NCBI GenBank assembly: GCA_025602915.1
Contig: JAHLJZ010000050.1
Location: forward strand, 62,001-126,000
Origin: Paraphysoderma sedebokerense
Lineage: Eukaryota; Blastocladiomycota; Physodermatomycetes; Physodermatales; Physodermataceae
DNA length: 64,000 nt
Reading direction: 5' to 3'
Shown: positions 1-10,933 of the stretch, in pieces
How positions within the stretch are numbered: position 1 is the stretch's first letter
Layout of the letters: every line of letters begins with the position of its first letter
Notes under the pieces: model-generated
Told to the model about the DNA's origin: nothing
The model's database searches: none
Seen by the model: only the letters and a program-made list of their open reading frames with translations
Translations under genes and position numbers: made by a program

Positions 1-375
1 GTCATGATGAAGCAACAGAAATGGATTTCTATAGCAAACAAATTATTACTGGGCGCGATGTTTTCCCGAGTATTTTTGTGGATTGGTTTATGGGTGGCTT
101 AAACTTTCAAATTGAACATCATGTATGTATTACTATCTGTTTTCGTCTTTGATAAACACCCACTCTAACATCATCTCCTTGCTCAGTTATTCCCCAACAT
201 GCCTCGTCATTCCCTCCGAACAATTAAACCAATTATCCAAGACCTTTGTGAAAAGCATAACATTCCTCACCACAACACTTCATTTTGGGATGGCACAGTA
301 GAAGTGCTGAGCAGATTAGAAGAAGTCAGCAAGATGAGCAGAAAAATGGCCAAGATGGCAAAGAAAGAGGAATAG
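1..375 (+). CDS. Front-end fatty-acid desaturase, C-terminal part
   Basis: This is the 3' end of a membrane fatty-acid desaturase of the cytochrome-b5-fusion (delta-5/6/8) type; its start lies before the window. The first exon (to 122) ends with the third histidine box QIEHH. In that box Gln replaces the first His, which is the hallmark of front-end desaturases that use acyl lipids in the ER. A GT-AG intron (123-186) follows. The second exon reads LFPNMPRHSLRTI, the usual sequence after the third box, and ends in a Lys/Met-rich tail (KMAKMAKKEE) with TAG at 373-375. In known enzymes the diiron centre is bound by three His boxes; only the last is visible. Which bond is desaturated cannot be told from this part. 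Such enzymes make polyunsaturated fatty acids in zygomycetes and chytrids and are absent from most yeasts. Confidence 0.9.
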
Positions 376-551
376 AATAGCTTGCTCTATGGTATCTTTG
401 GACATTGGATGGACAATGAAGCTATGATGATCTGGCATCTAAGATATTGACAAATTTGATTTAGCTCCACATGTAATCTTAAACATTTTGTCGCTATTGT
501 TATACTCTTTCTGTTCACAAGTTGATTTTGCATATGTTTTCATACTTACCC

Positions 552-764
552 TTAATGAATGAAGTACCCCTGTGGAGTAATTGTAGAAGATTCTGGCTGG
601 AGTCCCGGAAAAATGAAAATTGGACGGGTGGAGGAATGATTATACTGAATAAAACTTAAATCTTGAAAGCCTTTATCTTGGATGTCAATTTTAAGTTCTT
701 GTTCTTTTTCAGAAAATTCTAATATTATCAATACATCACGATCACTTCTGAAATCTTTTGTCAT
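552..764 (-). CDS. Possible small protein of 70 residues, unrecognised
   Basis: An intron-free reading frame starts with a true ATG and lies between the desaturase stop and the SAM50 stop. The product is acidic in its first half (EFSEKEQELKIDIQDKGF) and Pro/Ser-rich in its second, with no signal peptide or membrane segment. I do not recognise it. It could be a small gene, an exon of an unannotated gene, or chance; the 3' UTRs of both neighbours must also fit in this 485-base gap, which argues for chance. Nothing else stands out in 376-860. Confidence 0.2.
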   Translation of the reverse strand: MTKDFRSDRDVLIILEFSEKEQELKIDIQDKGFQDLSFIQYNHSSTRPIFIFPGLQPESSTITPQGYFIH

Positions 765-860
765 TCACAAACAAACTCTCTTCCTTCTTTATCGCCATTT
801 TACACTATTGCCATTTTGTTAGGGACATTACAATCCCCATCTTGATCGAACCACACAAAT

Positions 861-2775
861 CTACAAGAAACTGATTCCTAAACCTACGCTCCAACCTTTC
901 TTGATTTGATCACCTTGTCGAACTTGGAATGGTACGCCGAAATTAAATTCTAATCTGCACATCGGATGTCGAAGAACGACCCCGGTGCCAATGGATATTG
1001 TAGGCGGGGAGTTAAAAATAGTGGGAACGAGTTTGGTGTCTTTTGGGGAAAAAAATGAATATAATGGTCAGGAAGAGTGCGTGAGAACCCAGAACGACGG
1101 AAGTGGGGAAAGTATGGGAGAGAAACGACGAAAAATGGATTGATTTGCATACCGGTATTCACTTGACTAAGGTTACCTCCGTTCACCCAAACATGGCCTT
1201 TGATCCACTCCTTGTCAGATAATTTAGGAATTGGGGTGAACAATGATACCCCAAGTTGATAATGCACGTCACCGCCGAGTGCGTCACCTACAAGAAATTT
1301 ATGTAGGCGAATTAGAATATGAAAATATTGGACGGGGAGGCTAACAGAAGAATACTAACGGCCGTCTCTAGGTCCAATACCGTGATATTCGAAGCCTCGA
1401 ACTGAGGTGACACCACCCACGAAAAATCGATCATTGATTCTTGTACGGTCATTATCAAACGGTACAATCAAGCCAGTTCGAAGAGTAGTCGACAATGACT
1501 GTCATTTTTATGATTCAGGAGTAATGAATGTTGAGTTATTTCACATTCAAATGAAATCTAAGGGGTTGAGAAAGCGATACTAACAAATCCTTGGCCAAGA
1601 GGAATGGCCAATTGAGAGTCTAGCTCATTTTTGAGGTATTTCACAGAACCGCCGAGACCAGCAAATTCCTGATGGCGAGATAATGAAGCTTAATAAAAGT
1701 ATACAGAGACAGCTTATATATCATCGGTAGCAAATACGTACATTATGCAACTTCACAAAGTAGCCCCTGGTTGGCAGCAGCTGATTGTCCCGAAGATCAC
1801 GTTCAAATATATGACTTATGGATGACTTCAGAGAGTGTCCGGCTTCATGTCGTACGCTAACGTGGATCGGTTAACTGATTAAAGAACGGGTTGATTCGAA
1901 AGCAACAATCTCGGTTCAAACCTTAGCGAGGCATTGGAAGCCAAATTGCATACTTGCCGCCAGTCAAGATCATAACTAAATGAATGTCGTCCGTACGACG
2001 AATATGTCTGAATAAAAAATCCATAGTGAATTTTCGCGCTTAACAGCTTTTGTCAATGACCAAAGCTTACATAATATTTAGCGTAAACTCCCCTCACAAG
2101 TTCATCATGCCCCGATGTACTCTGAAAGTTCTTGATTAGATTAAATGCTGAAATTTCGAGTAAAGTTGCCGGATTTGCATTAATCGGTTTCAGGAAGGAA
2201 CACTGTAAAGGATGACATTTGATTTAGCAGTACATTAAGGACGTTGATTCTCAAGATAAGGTGGCAAATACCTCAAACGCTGAACTTGTGCGAGTACCGA
2301 AGGATATATTCGTCCTTAATAGTTCTGCAGCACCGAAGACATTCCTGACGCTGAATGATGCGCTCTGAAAATGATGAATAATTGATCTCCCTGTTAGTGT
2401 ATCTTCTGTCTCCATCAGAGTGTGCTACCGCCCAAATTATGTATGAGCGCCATTAAAGAGAATAATAATTACCAATCTTCCTTCACTATCTCCAACAGAA
2501 GTGTCCATTTTAGATAAGAGCAATCCTTTCTCTTTCACCTTCACTACCACATCCACCAACTCCACCGGACCATTTCCATCCTTTTCTCCGATAGTGTCCA
2601 GCACAATATTCACATTATCGAATATTCCCAATCTATTCAGTCCATCGATTGCACTTTGCAAATTACTGAGGATATCTCCTAATGTCGCTGATCGCAATGC
2701 CGGTTTAATGTAGGTTTCTAATAAAGTTTGTTTTGTCCGTTCAATTCCAAGAAACGATATCCGATGTATGAGCAT
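861..2775 (-). CDS. SAM50: SAM50/TOB55, mitochondrial outer-membrane beta-barrel assembly core
   Basis: This Omp85-family channel of the SAM complex folds and inserts beta-barrel proteins (porin, Tom40) into the outer mitochondrial membrane. The N-terminal exon (2437-2775) holds one POTRA domain (RISFLGIERTK ... LNRLGIFDNVNI). Later exons read NVFGAAELLRTNISFGTRTS near 2300 and RFFVGGVTSVRGFEYHGIGP near 1370-1440. The second contains the (V/I)RGF motif of loop 6, which enters the barrel lumen. The exon at 1153-1289 reads GDALGGDVHYQLGVSLFTP. The last exon (861-1039) ends SVGLGISFL, the typical barrel C-terminus. At least six introns are needed. The start is uncertain: the ATG at 2775 opens directly on the POTRA domain, so a short upstream exon (to about 2990, where an open frame exists) is possible. 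The bacterial relative is BamA. Confidence 0.92.
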
Positions 2776-3680
2776 AGGTTTGGCATAATTGTGCTTTATC
2801 TATCGTAATATTAGGGTGTATTTCGTTCATGCGGGGAGTTGGTAAATCATTGTTTGTTGGTTAGACAGATTCAATATAGACCACGGGTGGCTGGCAAACC
2901 CCTGTAGAGGGGGAAGTAAAAGCATCACTTCAATACAAACCACTTCGGCGAGCCTCCTAGGGTCCTCAAACTTTCCTTGCCTCTCGTTTTGAAACATCTT
3001 GCGATATTATGGTGGATATAAAGGGATAACTGGAGGCAAGTTGGATTTGAGTGACGCAGATTTGTGATTTTTGAACTGCAAAATTTCAAGTCGCGCGGAC
3101 CCAAGTAAACAAGTTAAAAATCTCTCTATAATCGAGCGAATGATTTTATTATCACCGATTTAATTTAAAAATTCAAAATAAAATGACGAGTATTCGGCAT
3201 ATTATTGGCAAATAATTTGGAAGATCAACCACCAGCGAAGATGACCACTGGATCTTCAACAATTTATTACAAACAAATTGTCCACCCATAGAGTTGCTGA
3301 ATGCTGAAGTTCTCTTGCTTGCAAAGTTGGTGTTAATCGGTGTCTGAGATATCCATGGAAGCTTTTGAACGAAACAATCCTAACGTCACAACGGAGCGCG
3401 AAGTCTCAACGCTGATGTACGTTTTTGAATTTCTGCGATTGAGCAATTACAGGACGGGTTAGTAATGGCCAGTCAAAAATATTTACACCAGGAAATTTCA
3501 TAATACAGTATAATGACTTTGCTGTCCCTGAATATTTGGTTTCGGATGGATTAAGAATGGAAACCCAAGTTGGATACCGCACGGTTCCCCTTTTGCAACA
3601 CTCACGTGTTGTCAATCAACACGGTCGAAACTTGAAGACCCGTCTCGTAACCTCTTTATTCGCTTATATCTAAATCAATT
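2776..3680. other. Gap between SAM50 and the next gene
   Basis: About 900 bases hold the divergent promoters of SAM50 (-) and the small basic protein (+). On the - strand an open stretch from about 2990 to 2830 could carry a 5' exon of SAM50, but I could not prove a splice chain. An open frame at 3406-3615 (-) shows no family signature and overlaps the likely promoter of the downstream gene. I see no RNA gene or repeat. Confidence 0.5.
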
Positions 3681-4255
3681 ATGCCACGAGGAGATCGAGT
3701 CATCAACAAGAGACAAGTCAACGGGTTGAAGCTTCAACGGAAGAAGCGACAAGAACGAAAACGAGTTGCTGCAATCTTGGGAGGTGTCAAGAAGGCCACA
3801 ACCATTTCATACGCTAGGAAGGTCAACGAGAAGAAATTGAAGAAGAAATTGAAGAAGATTATGCTTTTGGTATGCTCTTTCTCATACATTTGAATTGGTG
3901 GCTCGCAAATTTTCTTATTTCATAAAGCGATCGGACTAAGTAGGGGAAACCTCTGAGATATCAGCTAACTATTTCCTTTCATGCTGCATGTTTCGATCAC
4001 TACAGCAACAAAATGCCGGAAACGTCGCATCAGCGAGCAATGATGTAATGGACGTAGAACCCGAAATGACTGGTTCGTATGATTTATGTTGAAACTATAG
4101 GTTTTTCCGGAATGCGACGATTTTACTTACCAACTTCTGATATAGCAAATATCAACACTAATAAAATCGACGAGATTATGGCCCAAGATACAAATATGCA
4201 AGTAGAGACTGTGAAAAGTGGAGGAACTACACTAGGCCGCCCTAAAACTCAGTAG
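3681..4255 (+). CDS. Small, highly basic protein of unknown function
   Basis: Three exons (3681-3869, 4006-4072, 4146-4255) with GT-AG junctions in matching phase give about 121 residues. The first 60 residues are packed with Lys and Arg (LKLQRKKRQERKR, then KVNEKKLKKKLKK), as in nucleolar or ribosome-biogenesis factors. The rest is acidic and ends GRPKTQ. There is no membrane segment or signal peptide. The basic-then-acidic layout recalls small nuclear shuttling or pre-60S factors such as Alb1, but I cannot establish homology. The ATG at 3681 is the first in frame and is preceded by an A-rich leader. The exon calls are secure because both introns join open frames and exclude in-frame stops. 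Confidence 0.65.
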
Positions 4256-4769
4256 AGCAGCTCAGGATTATGTGCCTGCGTGATCAGCACTTTTATGGTC
4301 GATTGCTTAACAGAAGTTAGGGCAGCAGATAGACATTAATCAGCATTCTCCTTTTGGATCTGTAGAAACGAGTTGACATTGTATATAATATCGTGTTATT
4401 GTTACTGAATAATTATTCTTCGCAGACGTACCTTGTTCTGTGTCTTTGTCCGCAATTTAAAATTTACTGCTTATTCTTTGAAAGACTGTCCGCTACTATA
4501 TTTACAGTACGATTCTGGCTTTGATCACGATACAAGGGAACAAAGTCTATTGATCTCAACTGATTTAAATTTACCGAGCGTTTTTTAACGAGGCAGCGAA
4601 ATTTCGCGTTGCAAAATTCCAAAATTGTTCGTCCTCGGCCTCCTTCGGACTTCCATCACCCTACTCTATATTCAATTTTGGACATCCTACGCATTCGAAT
4701 ATTTCATTTAGTGCCAATCCATCATCAAAAGATTGTATTCTTCGCTCTATTTCTCATCAACCTGCCACA
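4256..4769. other. Gap, 3' region and MKT1 promoter
   Basis: About 510 AT-rich bases. They contain the 3' UTR of the basic-protein gene and the upstream region of MKT1. Open frames on both strands around 4609-4949 straddle the MKT1 first exon and first intron and are shadows. No RNA gene, repeat or strong TATA box is evident. Confidence 0.4.
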
Positions 4770-7700
4770 ATGCCAATTAGAAGTTTTGAACGTAAGTGTC
4801 GCACCGAGCATTTCATTGTTTGCGCTCTCTATTGGGTGGAAAGTTGGTATCCATATACTGCCAAACAGAATTGCTAAGCCTTCGAATTTATAGATCTCAT
4901 ACAACAACATCGAAGTTGTCAATTTACTGAGGGAACACAAATACTCCAAGATACGAGATTAGGGATTGAAGGACTCTCATGGCTTAAACGAATATTAAAT
5001 ACATACAAGGAACCGATCATGACTGCCCTAGGTGGTTGTGCGGCTCCATTGGGACTGAAAAATCATATCGTCAAAGAATTGGAATGGTTTAAGTAAGTTG
5101 TTTGCGTCGAAAAGACATTCGCGAGGATTTGTTTTGGTTTTTGCTTGTGGTGCGATGTTGGCGGCTTTGAATATTGCGATTTCGCTGTGTGGTGACTCTT
5201 TGCCCACTGAATATTAATGGAATATGGGACATCAAGCTTAGATTTTCTTATGATCGAAATCAAATAGTAGTCTGGATCGTCAGAATATTTCGAAAATGTA
5301 TTTTGTTGGCTGATCTTCTTTTGCTCACATCTCTGCAGAGCTCAACGAATCCAACCTATATTTGTTTTTCCTGGTATCACCCAAACTCGAAAATCTGCAC
5401 CTTTTGCGACAGAAGATACTCGGCCGATACGTCGAAATCAAGGATGGGAGTACTATAATAAAGGTCAACGAAACTTGGCGTTAACAAACTGGTCAGGCAA
5501 CAACGTCGTCGTTGCAGACTTGATGCTTAGTGTTTTCGATATTCTCGACGAAAATGGTGTTGAGTTTCTGCGAAGCCCTTATGGAAATTTAGCTCAATTG
5601 AGTTATTTTGTCAATCATCCGCGTGGATATGTTCATGCAGTCTGGTGTTCTACAGATCTTCTGATGTACAACGTAGATAAAGTCATCACATCCATTGATT
5701 TTGAGGTATGATATCGTCAACGCCTTTGAGTATCTGTCTGCTGAACATGCGTATAACGGCTTATTCCAGCGCAATTCGTTCAAATTTATCGACAAACAAG
5801 CTCTGCTCAACTCACTCCAGATCACCGACGAGCAGTTCCTTGACATCTGCCTTCTAGCTGGAGATCCTAATCTCATCACTACCTTCCCGCCAATGAGTTC
5901 ACCTGGCGAAGGAAGTCAATTGAGTTTTAGCTGGGCTAATATTATGGATCTGATTAGAACTTATGGTTCTGGTTTTAATATCGCACAGGCATGGGCAGAA
6001 CATCCTACTGTAAGTTATTTTTCTTATATCTACCGAGAAGTTTTGCTACCTTGGTATATAACTATCATATTTAGGTGGCGAAATCAAATTATATCGATAC
6101 ATTTTGCAGAACCCGAGCTTCAGTAAAACATCACATCATTCTCTCCGATGATGGCCAGATAGAGCCATTGAACAAAGAATACGCACCCAGTGATATGCAC
6201 GAAGTCATCGGATACAGATTACCGGATGAAATATACTACTATTTATCCGTTGGGTTAATTTCCCCACAGGTAGCGTACAATTTATGACGGCCTTGTATTA
6301 TTGAGTCAAATTGACATTTTATGGTGTACTTGCAGGTCATCAACAATCTTGTATCCGGAACACTGATAGAAACTGCCCCTCTATGTAACGGTGAGACAGA
6401 AGAATATCGGAAATTTCTGCAGGACTTGTTAGAAGTCCGCACACAAACTTTAGGATTATTAACACAGCCACTCAACCAATATTATCAAACCAAGAAAGTC
6501 GTATGTTGATTCGTCCATTTCATCTTAACCATTTGGTCGAAAAGCTAAACGGATAACGTTGCCAACGCTGCTTGCTTTAGAATACTTCGTACTACTTCGC
6601 TCCTACAACTGAACATCCTATGCTCCATTCTTCTCCACAGTATATAGTGTCAGAAAAATTGAAATGGCACGTCAATAAAGACGTAATCGATCAGGACATG
6701 AAGACACATGACTCCAAATCTGTGGATCTACTATTCTGTGTGAAAGCGTTAAAGGAGCCAAAAGGAAATAAAGGTGGTAAGAAAGGCGAGGACGGGAAGA
6801 CCAAGCCAAAGGTACGATCAGACCGATGCCGTAGATGTCGGAGTCCTCGGCGATTCCTAAATAGCTGATGATTGACATTTTTGCAACTATCGGGTAGTTT
6901 GAGAGCCGACAAGAAATTTTAGCCAATGTTACTTGGAAGGCGCTTCAACTTCGAGGGTATATCTCATTCGTTTTGAAATGCTGGTGCCATTTCTAATCAC
7001 AGATACTAACTTAACTACAGACTTGTAGATCAATCCCACGCCCTGACACCTTTGGGTAAAGCGTTCATGCACGCAGCTGCTATGCCTGTTTTTACCCAAA
7101 ATTCTACAAATTCGCCTTCGTCGTTTAAGTTTTATGAAGAATTGTTCATAGCTTTAGAACTGATCAATGCAGGCATGTTGAATGGGACAGAGTATAGCCG
7201 GAAGTATGATATTACTGTCAGAGTGGAAGATGGTAAGTTTTCGTTGACCCGATTGAGCACACCGATGTGATGTAAATTAAAAGAAACTGCTATAGACAAG
7301 GAAAAACAACATATTACCTTGATCACAAGGGCGCTTTCGCTATTGAATGTCCAGTTAAAAGTATGTGAATCTGTTTATTGTTAGATGCTGCTACTGATGT
7401 CTCACGAGCCCTGTTTTCAACGCTTCTATGCATATTTTTGCAGTCGGTGCCATGGATGGGACCGGTCAATCGGGATTTGCTTTGTTTCAATTCGATTGTA
7501 AAAGCATTACAAAGAACGCTTCGAAACTTGTTTGAAATGTTGGCTTTGAATATGTGCTTAAATGACGAAGTGAAGAAAGATAGAGATGACTATTTGAAAA
7601 TAGCGTTGAGGTAAGGAAGAAAAAAGCACAAACTGTTGCCATTAATCTCCTATAAGAATATTAACAAAACTCTTCATTTGATTAACCATATACAGCCTTC

Positions 7701-8165
7701 CGTTCCATAAAGACGCCACCACCGCTCTAGGTGTGATTGCAAAATCATATCTTGAAGCTTTGGCCGATTCTACCGTGAATGTTTCCTCGCCAACGTCACC
7801 CACCCACCCCACTGCAGAGGATAAAGAAAACAGCTCTTCGAATGGCGATCGCGCAAAGTCAAAGGAAGAGGTCATGAAGATGTTGGAAGCTAAATTTGAT
7901 TTTGTCAAGGACGTGAGGGAAGACTTGAATCGTGGCTTGACGTTTTGGAATCAGGTACGTCAAGGTGTTGCCGCACGATTTCGCACGCCCAGGAGTGACC
8001 GTAACTTGAATTTATCCTATCGTTTATGACTTTGCTAATTCCTTCCGTTTCCGATCGTTGTAGCTTGTTCATGCCGTGAAGAAATTAAGAGAACATAAAC
8101 TCGTCACAGAAGAAGTCGCCGGACAGTTTAAAGCAGCGGATGCTTGGTTGAATACTAGAGTCTAA
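4770..8165 (+). CDS. MKT1: MKT1-like XPG/FEN1-fold post-transcriptional regulator
   Basis: The product resembles yeast Mkt1, a protein with an inactive-nuclease (XPG/PIN-like) fold that binds Pbp1 and controls stability and translation of certain mRNAs. The first exon is short (MPIRSFE, 4770-4791) and the second starts at 4894 (TRLGIEGLSWLKRIL ... ALGGCAAPLGLKNHI). An XPG-N-like segment follows (PIFVFPGI), then an XPG-I-like segment around 5550-5700 (FLRSPYGNLAQLSYF, STDLLMYNVDKVI). The middle part (5700-6500) and the C-terminal part (7040-8165; LTPLGKAFMHAA, ending KAADAWLNTRV) match the N- and C-terminal Mkt1 domains. There is a Lys-rich insert near 6750-6810 (KGNKGGKKGEDGKTKPK). Roughly a dozen introns are needed. 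The TAA is at 8163-8165. Catalytic acidic clusters of active FEN1 are not obvious, as expected for Mkt1. Confidence 0.85.
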
Positions 8166-8933
8166 TTTGGGGGGTGTTGGAAATATGTTTGGCGTGTACG
8201 AATGTTTGCGTTGGTTTTTCACTGTGGTTTTTTTCTCTTGCTACACATCTTTCATTTTGATTGAAGTCGATGGCGATTCGAACTTGCAAAGGAACAGTCT
8301 TTCTTCCGCTCAGTTCTGATTTTTTCTTGAGCTGAATAGTGACTTGTGAACTTATTGTCATTGAATTGCTTCGGTCGATCTAAATTTTTTCTAGAAGTTA
8401 GTGTATATGTTTCATATTTTGAAATTGTTTGAACCATTTTTACGGTTGCATTTTGGATGGCCCGATCTTTTCACATTTTTATTTTTATTATTTTCCAGTG
8501 GATAGTGCTCTATGTTTGGCAATTGAGAGTGCTCTTGGTGACTTTCAAAATCTTTTTTGATTGAGTGTGGTTATATAGAGTTTGAGGAAAAGATTTAAAA
8601 CGAAAAAAAGGAGTATGAGGGCTGAATGTTAGAAATGGCGGACGAAGTTGATGCAGTCGAGTGAATTGTGATTGATACGGTCGAACTAGAAAAACGCAGG
8701 ACATTGAGTGATGATATGGATTTTGTTTGGTTATTGATATAAAAAGAACGAACAGGAAGGTATCATGTAGACAATACAATACATCAGCAGGATTGTCGTA
8801 TGGCAATGGTGGAGTGCGCATGCAAGTGAGGAATCAGGCGGGTTGGCTGCCCAGCGAGAAAGGGAACTCGCTCCTTCCGTCATCCCAACTTCACATACAT
8901 ATCTGATATCCACGCATCGGTACAGAAGATATA
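8166..8933. other. Gap between MKT1 and MSP1
   Basis: About 770 bases. The first 350 are T-rich with long pyrimidine runs on the + strand, consistent with a 3' UTR and polyadenylation region. The rest is the upstream region of the MSP1-like gene. Open frames on the - strand (8155-8955) lack codon structure or homology and look like chance. Confidence 0.4.
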
Positions 8934-10741
8934 ATGAAACTCTCCCCGCAAGCAAAGAAATATCTGGCAGATGGTGACTGTTTCATCTCTTTACACTAAA
9001 CGTTGTTTTAATGTTGCACTTCATCGTTACGAATGGTCCCCTTTCATCCATCCCACGTAGCTTCTATATTCTGTATATTGACACCCTACCTCCATTATCT
9101 ATTTATCTTCTTACATCCAAATAGTGGCTCTCCTTGCCGCATCCCAGGTTATTCTTTACTTTGGTGTAAAATTCATTCTCTCCGCGCATGACCCAATGAA
9201 ATCACATCATCGTCGACGAAAAGCGGAGCTGGAAAAACGAAATATATCGGCCGCAAAGGGTACTCCTGGAGCGATCAGTGAAAGGATGAAGTTACAAAAA
9301 CGGCTGAAGGAAGCGGGGTTAAGTGAGCATGAGGAAGTGATTGCTGAAGAGATTGTGGTCGTTGGCGAAGAGGAAGAAGTCGGATTTGACAGTATGTTTT
9401 TTGTTCTCAAATTTTTTATATGGCAGAGGAAATCATTCGGGATGTTGGGCTACATAAAAGGATGGAAAACGTTGCCAATCTTGGGGTTCGATGGAATAAT
9501 CTAGCGAGAATGACAATTGTTAACATATTCGTATTCCGTTCTTTCATTGCTTTCGATTTTACTTCATCCCTCATGAAAAGACATCGGCGGACTCGACACT
9601 ATCATTCAAGCATTACAAGAATCTGTTATTTATCCACTAATCTATCCACAATTGTTCGCTACCGTTACAGACGGCACGTCTTCACCGCCAAAAAAGAATA
9701 AATTATTAGGTGCACCAAAAGGTGTATTACTCTATGGACCGCCCGGATGTGGGAAGACAATGTTAGCTAGAGCGTTAGCAAAGGAGAGTGGAGCTACATT
9801 CATAAATTTGCATGTATCAACATTGACAGAAAAATGGGTATTGTACTCTCGCCTCGTTCTACAATGCGATGGATTTTATTTTCTGATTTGTAAACTTCTT
9901 GGTCGTTTTTTACCACACAACAATTTTGTTCAAATTCGATTCTCTCCGTCCTGCCGCACAGTTCGGAGAATCTCAAAAGCTTGTGAATGCCGTCTTCACT
10001 CTAGCGAAGAAATTGGAACCTTCAATCATTTTTATTGACGAGGTAGATTCCTTCTTACGAGAACGGAGATCAACGGATCATGAGACTACAGCCATGATGA
10101 AAGCTGAATTTATGACATTATGGGATGGTCTAGCGTCAAACGATTATAATCGCATTTTAGTCATCGGTGCTACAAACCGTCCTCATGATTTGGACAAGGC
10201 CATCGTTAGAAGAATGCCTAAACGATTTGCTATAAAGTTACCGAATAAAAGTCAACGGAAGAAAATTTTGGAGTTGGTTTGTAGCTTTTTTAATCTTCGG
10301 TTCATGAATAGTTGTGTCAAGCTGCTTCGATGAACGACAAATGCTGACATTTGCTGATATCAATAGATGTTGAAAGACACGAAATTAGATTCAACCTTTA
10401 ATTTTGATGATATTGTAGACCAAACTATAGGCTACTCAGGGTCAGATTTGAAAGAACTATGTCGAAATGCGGCGATCATTCCGGTGCGAGAATATCTACG
10501 CTCTAAGACTTCTTCGGCCTCGGCTTCAAACCCACCGTCAGGAACGGGCGGAACCAGTAGACAATTAGTTGATTTTTCGCATGTGAACGTGGCGGAGATC
10601 CGGCCGGTGAGGAATAGTGATTTCTTTAAAAATGAATCTATGGACGGAATGGATGGGTTAGTTGACGGTTATGACGGATTAGAAGGGTTCGCTGGTGTAA
10701 ACGGGAACAACGCCGACGAGGACGAGGATGAACTGGATTAA
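8934..10741 (+). CDS. MSP1: Msp1/ATAD1-type membrane AAA ATPase
   Basis: This AAA ATPase of the mitochondrial outer membrane and peroxisomes pulls mislocalised tail-anchored proteins and stalled import substrates from the membrane. Exon 1 (from ATG 8934) gives [13 protein letters not shown]. Exon 2 gives the membrane anchor ([19 protein letters not shown]) and a basic stop-transfer stretch ([12 protein letters not shown]). An acidic linker follows, then [15 protein letters not shown], the conserved N-terminal AAA motif. Walker A is GPPGCGKT (about 9740). Pore loop 1 residues lie around EKWFGESQKL. Walker B is IIFIDEVD (about 10025). Sensor 1 is GATNRP and the second-region arginines are RRMPKRF. 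The C-terminal extension is acidic and longer than in yeast (DGYDGLEGF ... DEDEDELD). The Ser/Gly-rich insert near 10510-10560 is unusual for the family. Stop at 10739-10741. Confidence 0.93.
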
Positions 10742-10933
10742 AGTATGAAGAATTGTAAGAATGTGTATTTTAATCTGATTTAAATATAAGCAAAAACTCG
10801 AAACAAAATCAATCAAAACGACGTTAATTAAACCGAGTTTCGTTGGCCTGAGGACGGGCCAATTCAATTCAGATTCTAAACGACAGAAAGATAAAGGCTT
10901 CTAATCATCTTAATCATTGCACCAAATGTCGGA

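Noticed and set aside
3406-3615. Open frame on the - strand, 69 residues, before the small basic-protein gene
   Set aside because: No homology or signal features, overlaps the likely promoter and has no support from splice signals.
5063-5458. Open frames on both strands within the MKT1 region
   Set aside because: They lie in an intron and overlapping exons of MKT1; codon sense is in another frame.
8155-8955. Several - strand frames rich in Ser, Pro and Phe
   Set aside because: They come from T-rich 3' flanking sequence and have no conserved motif or start context.
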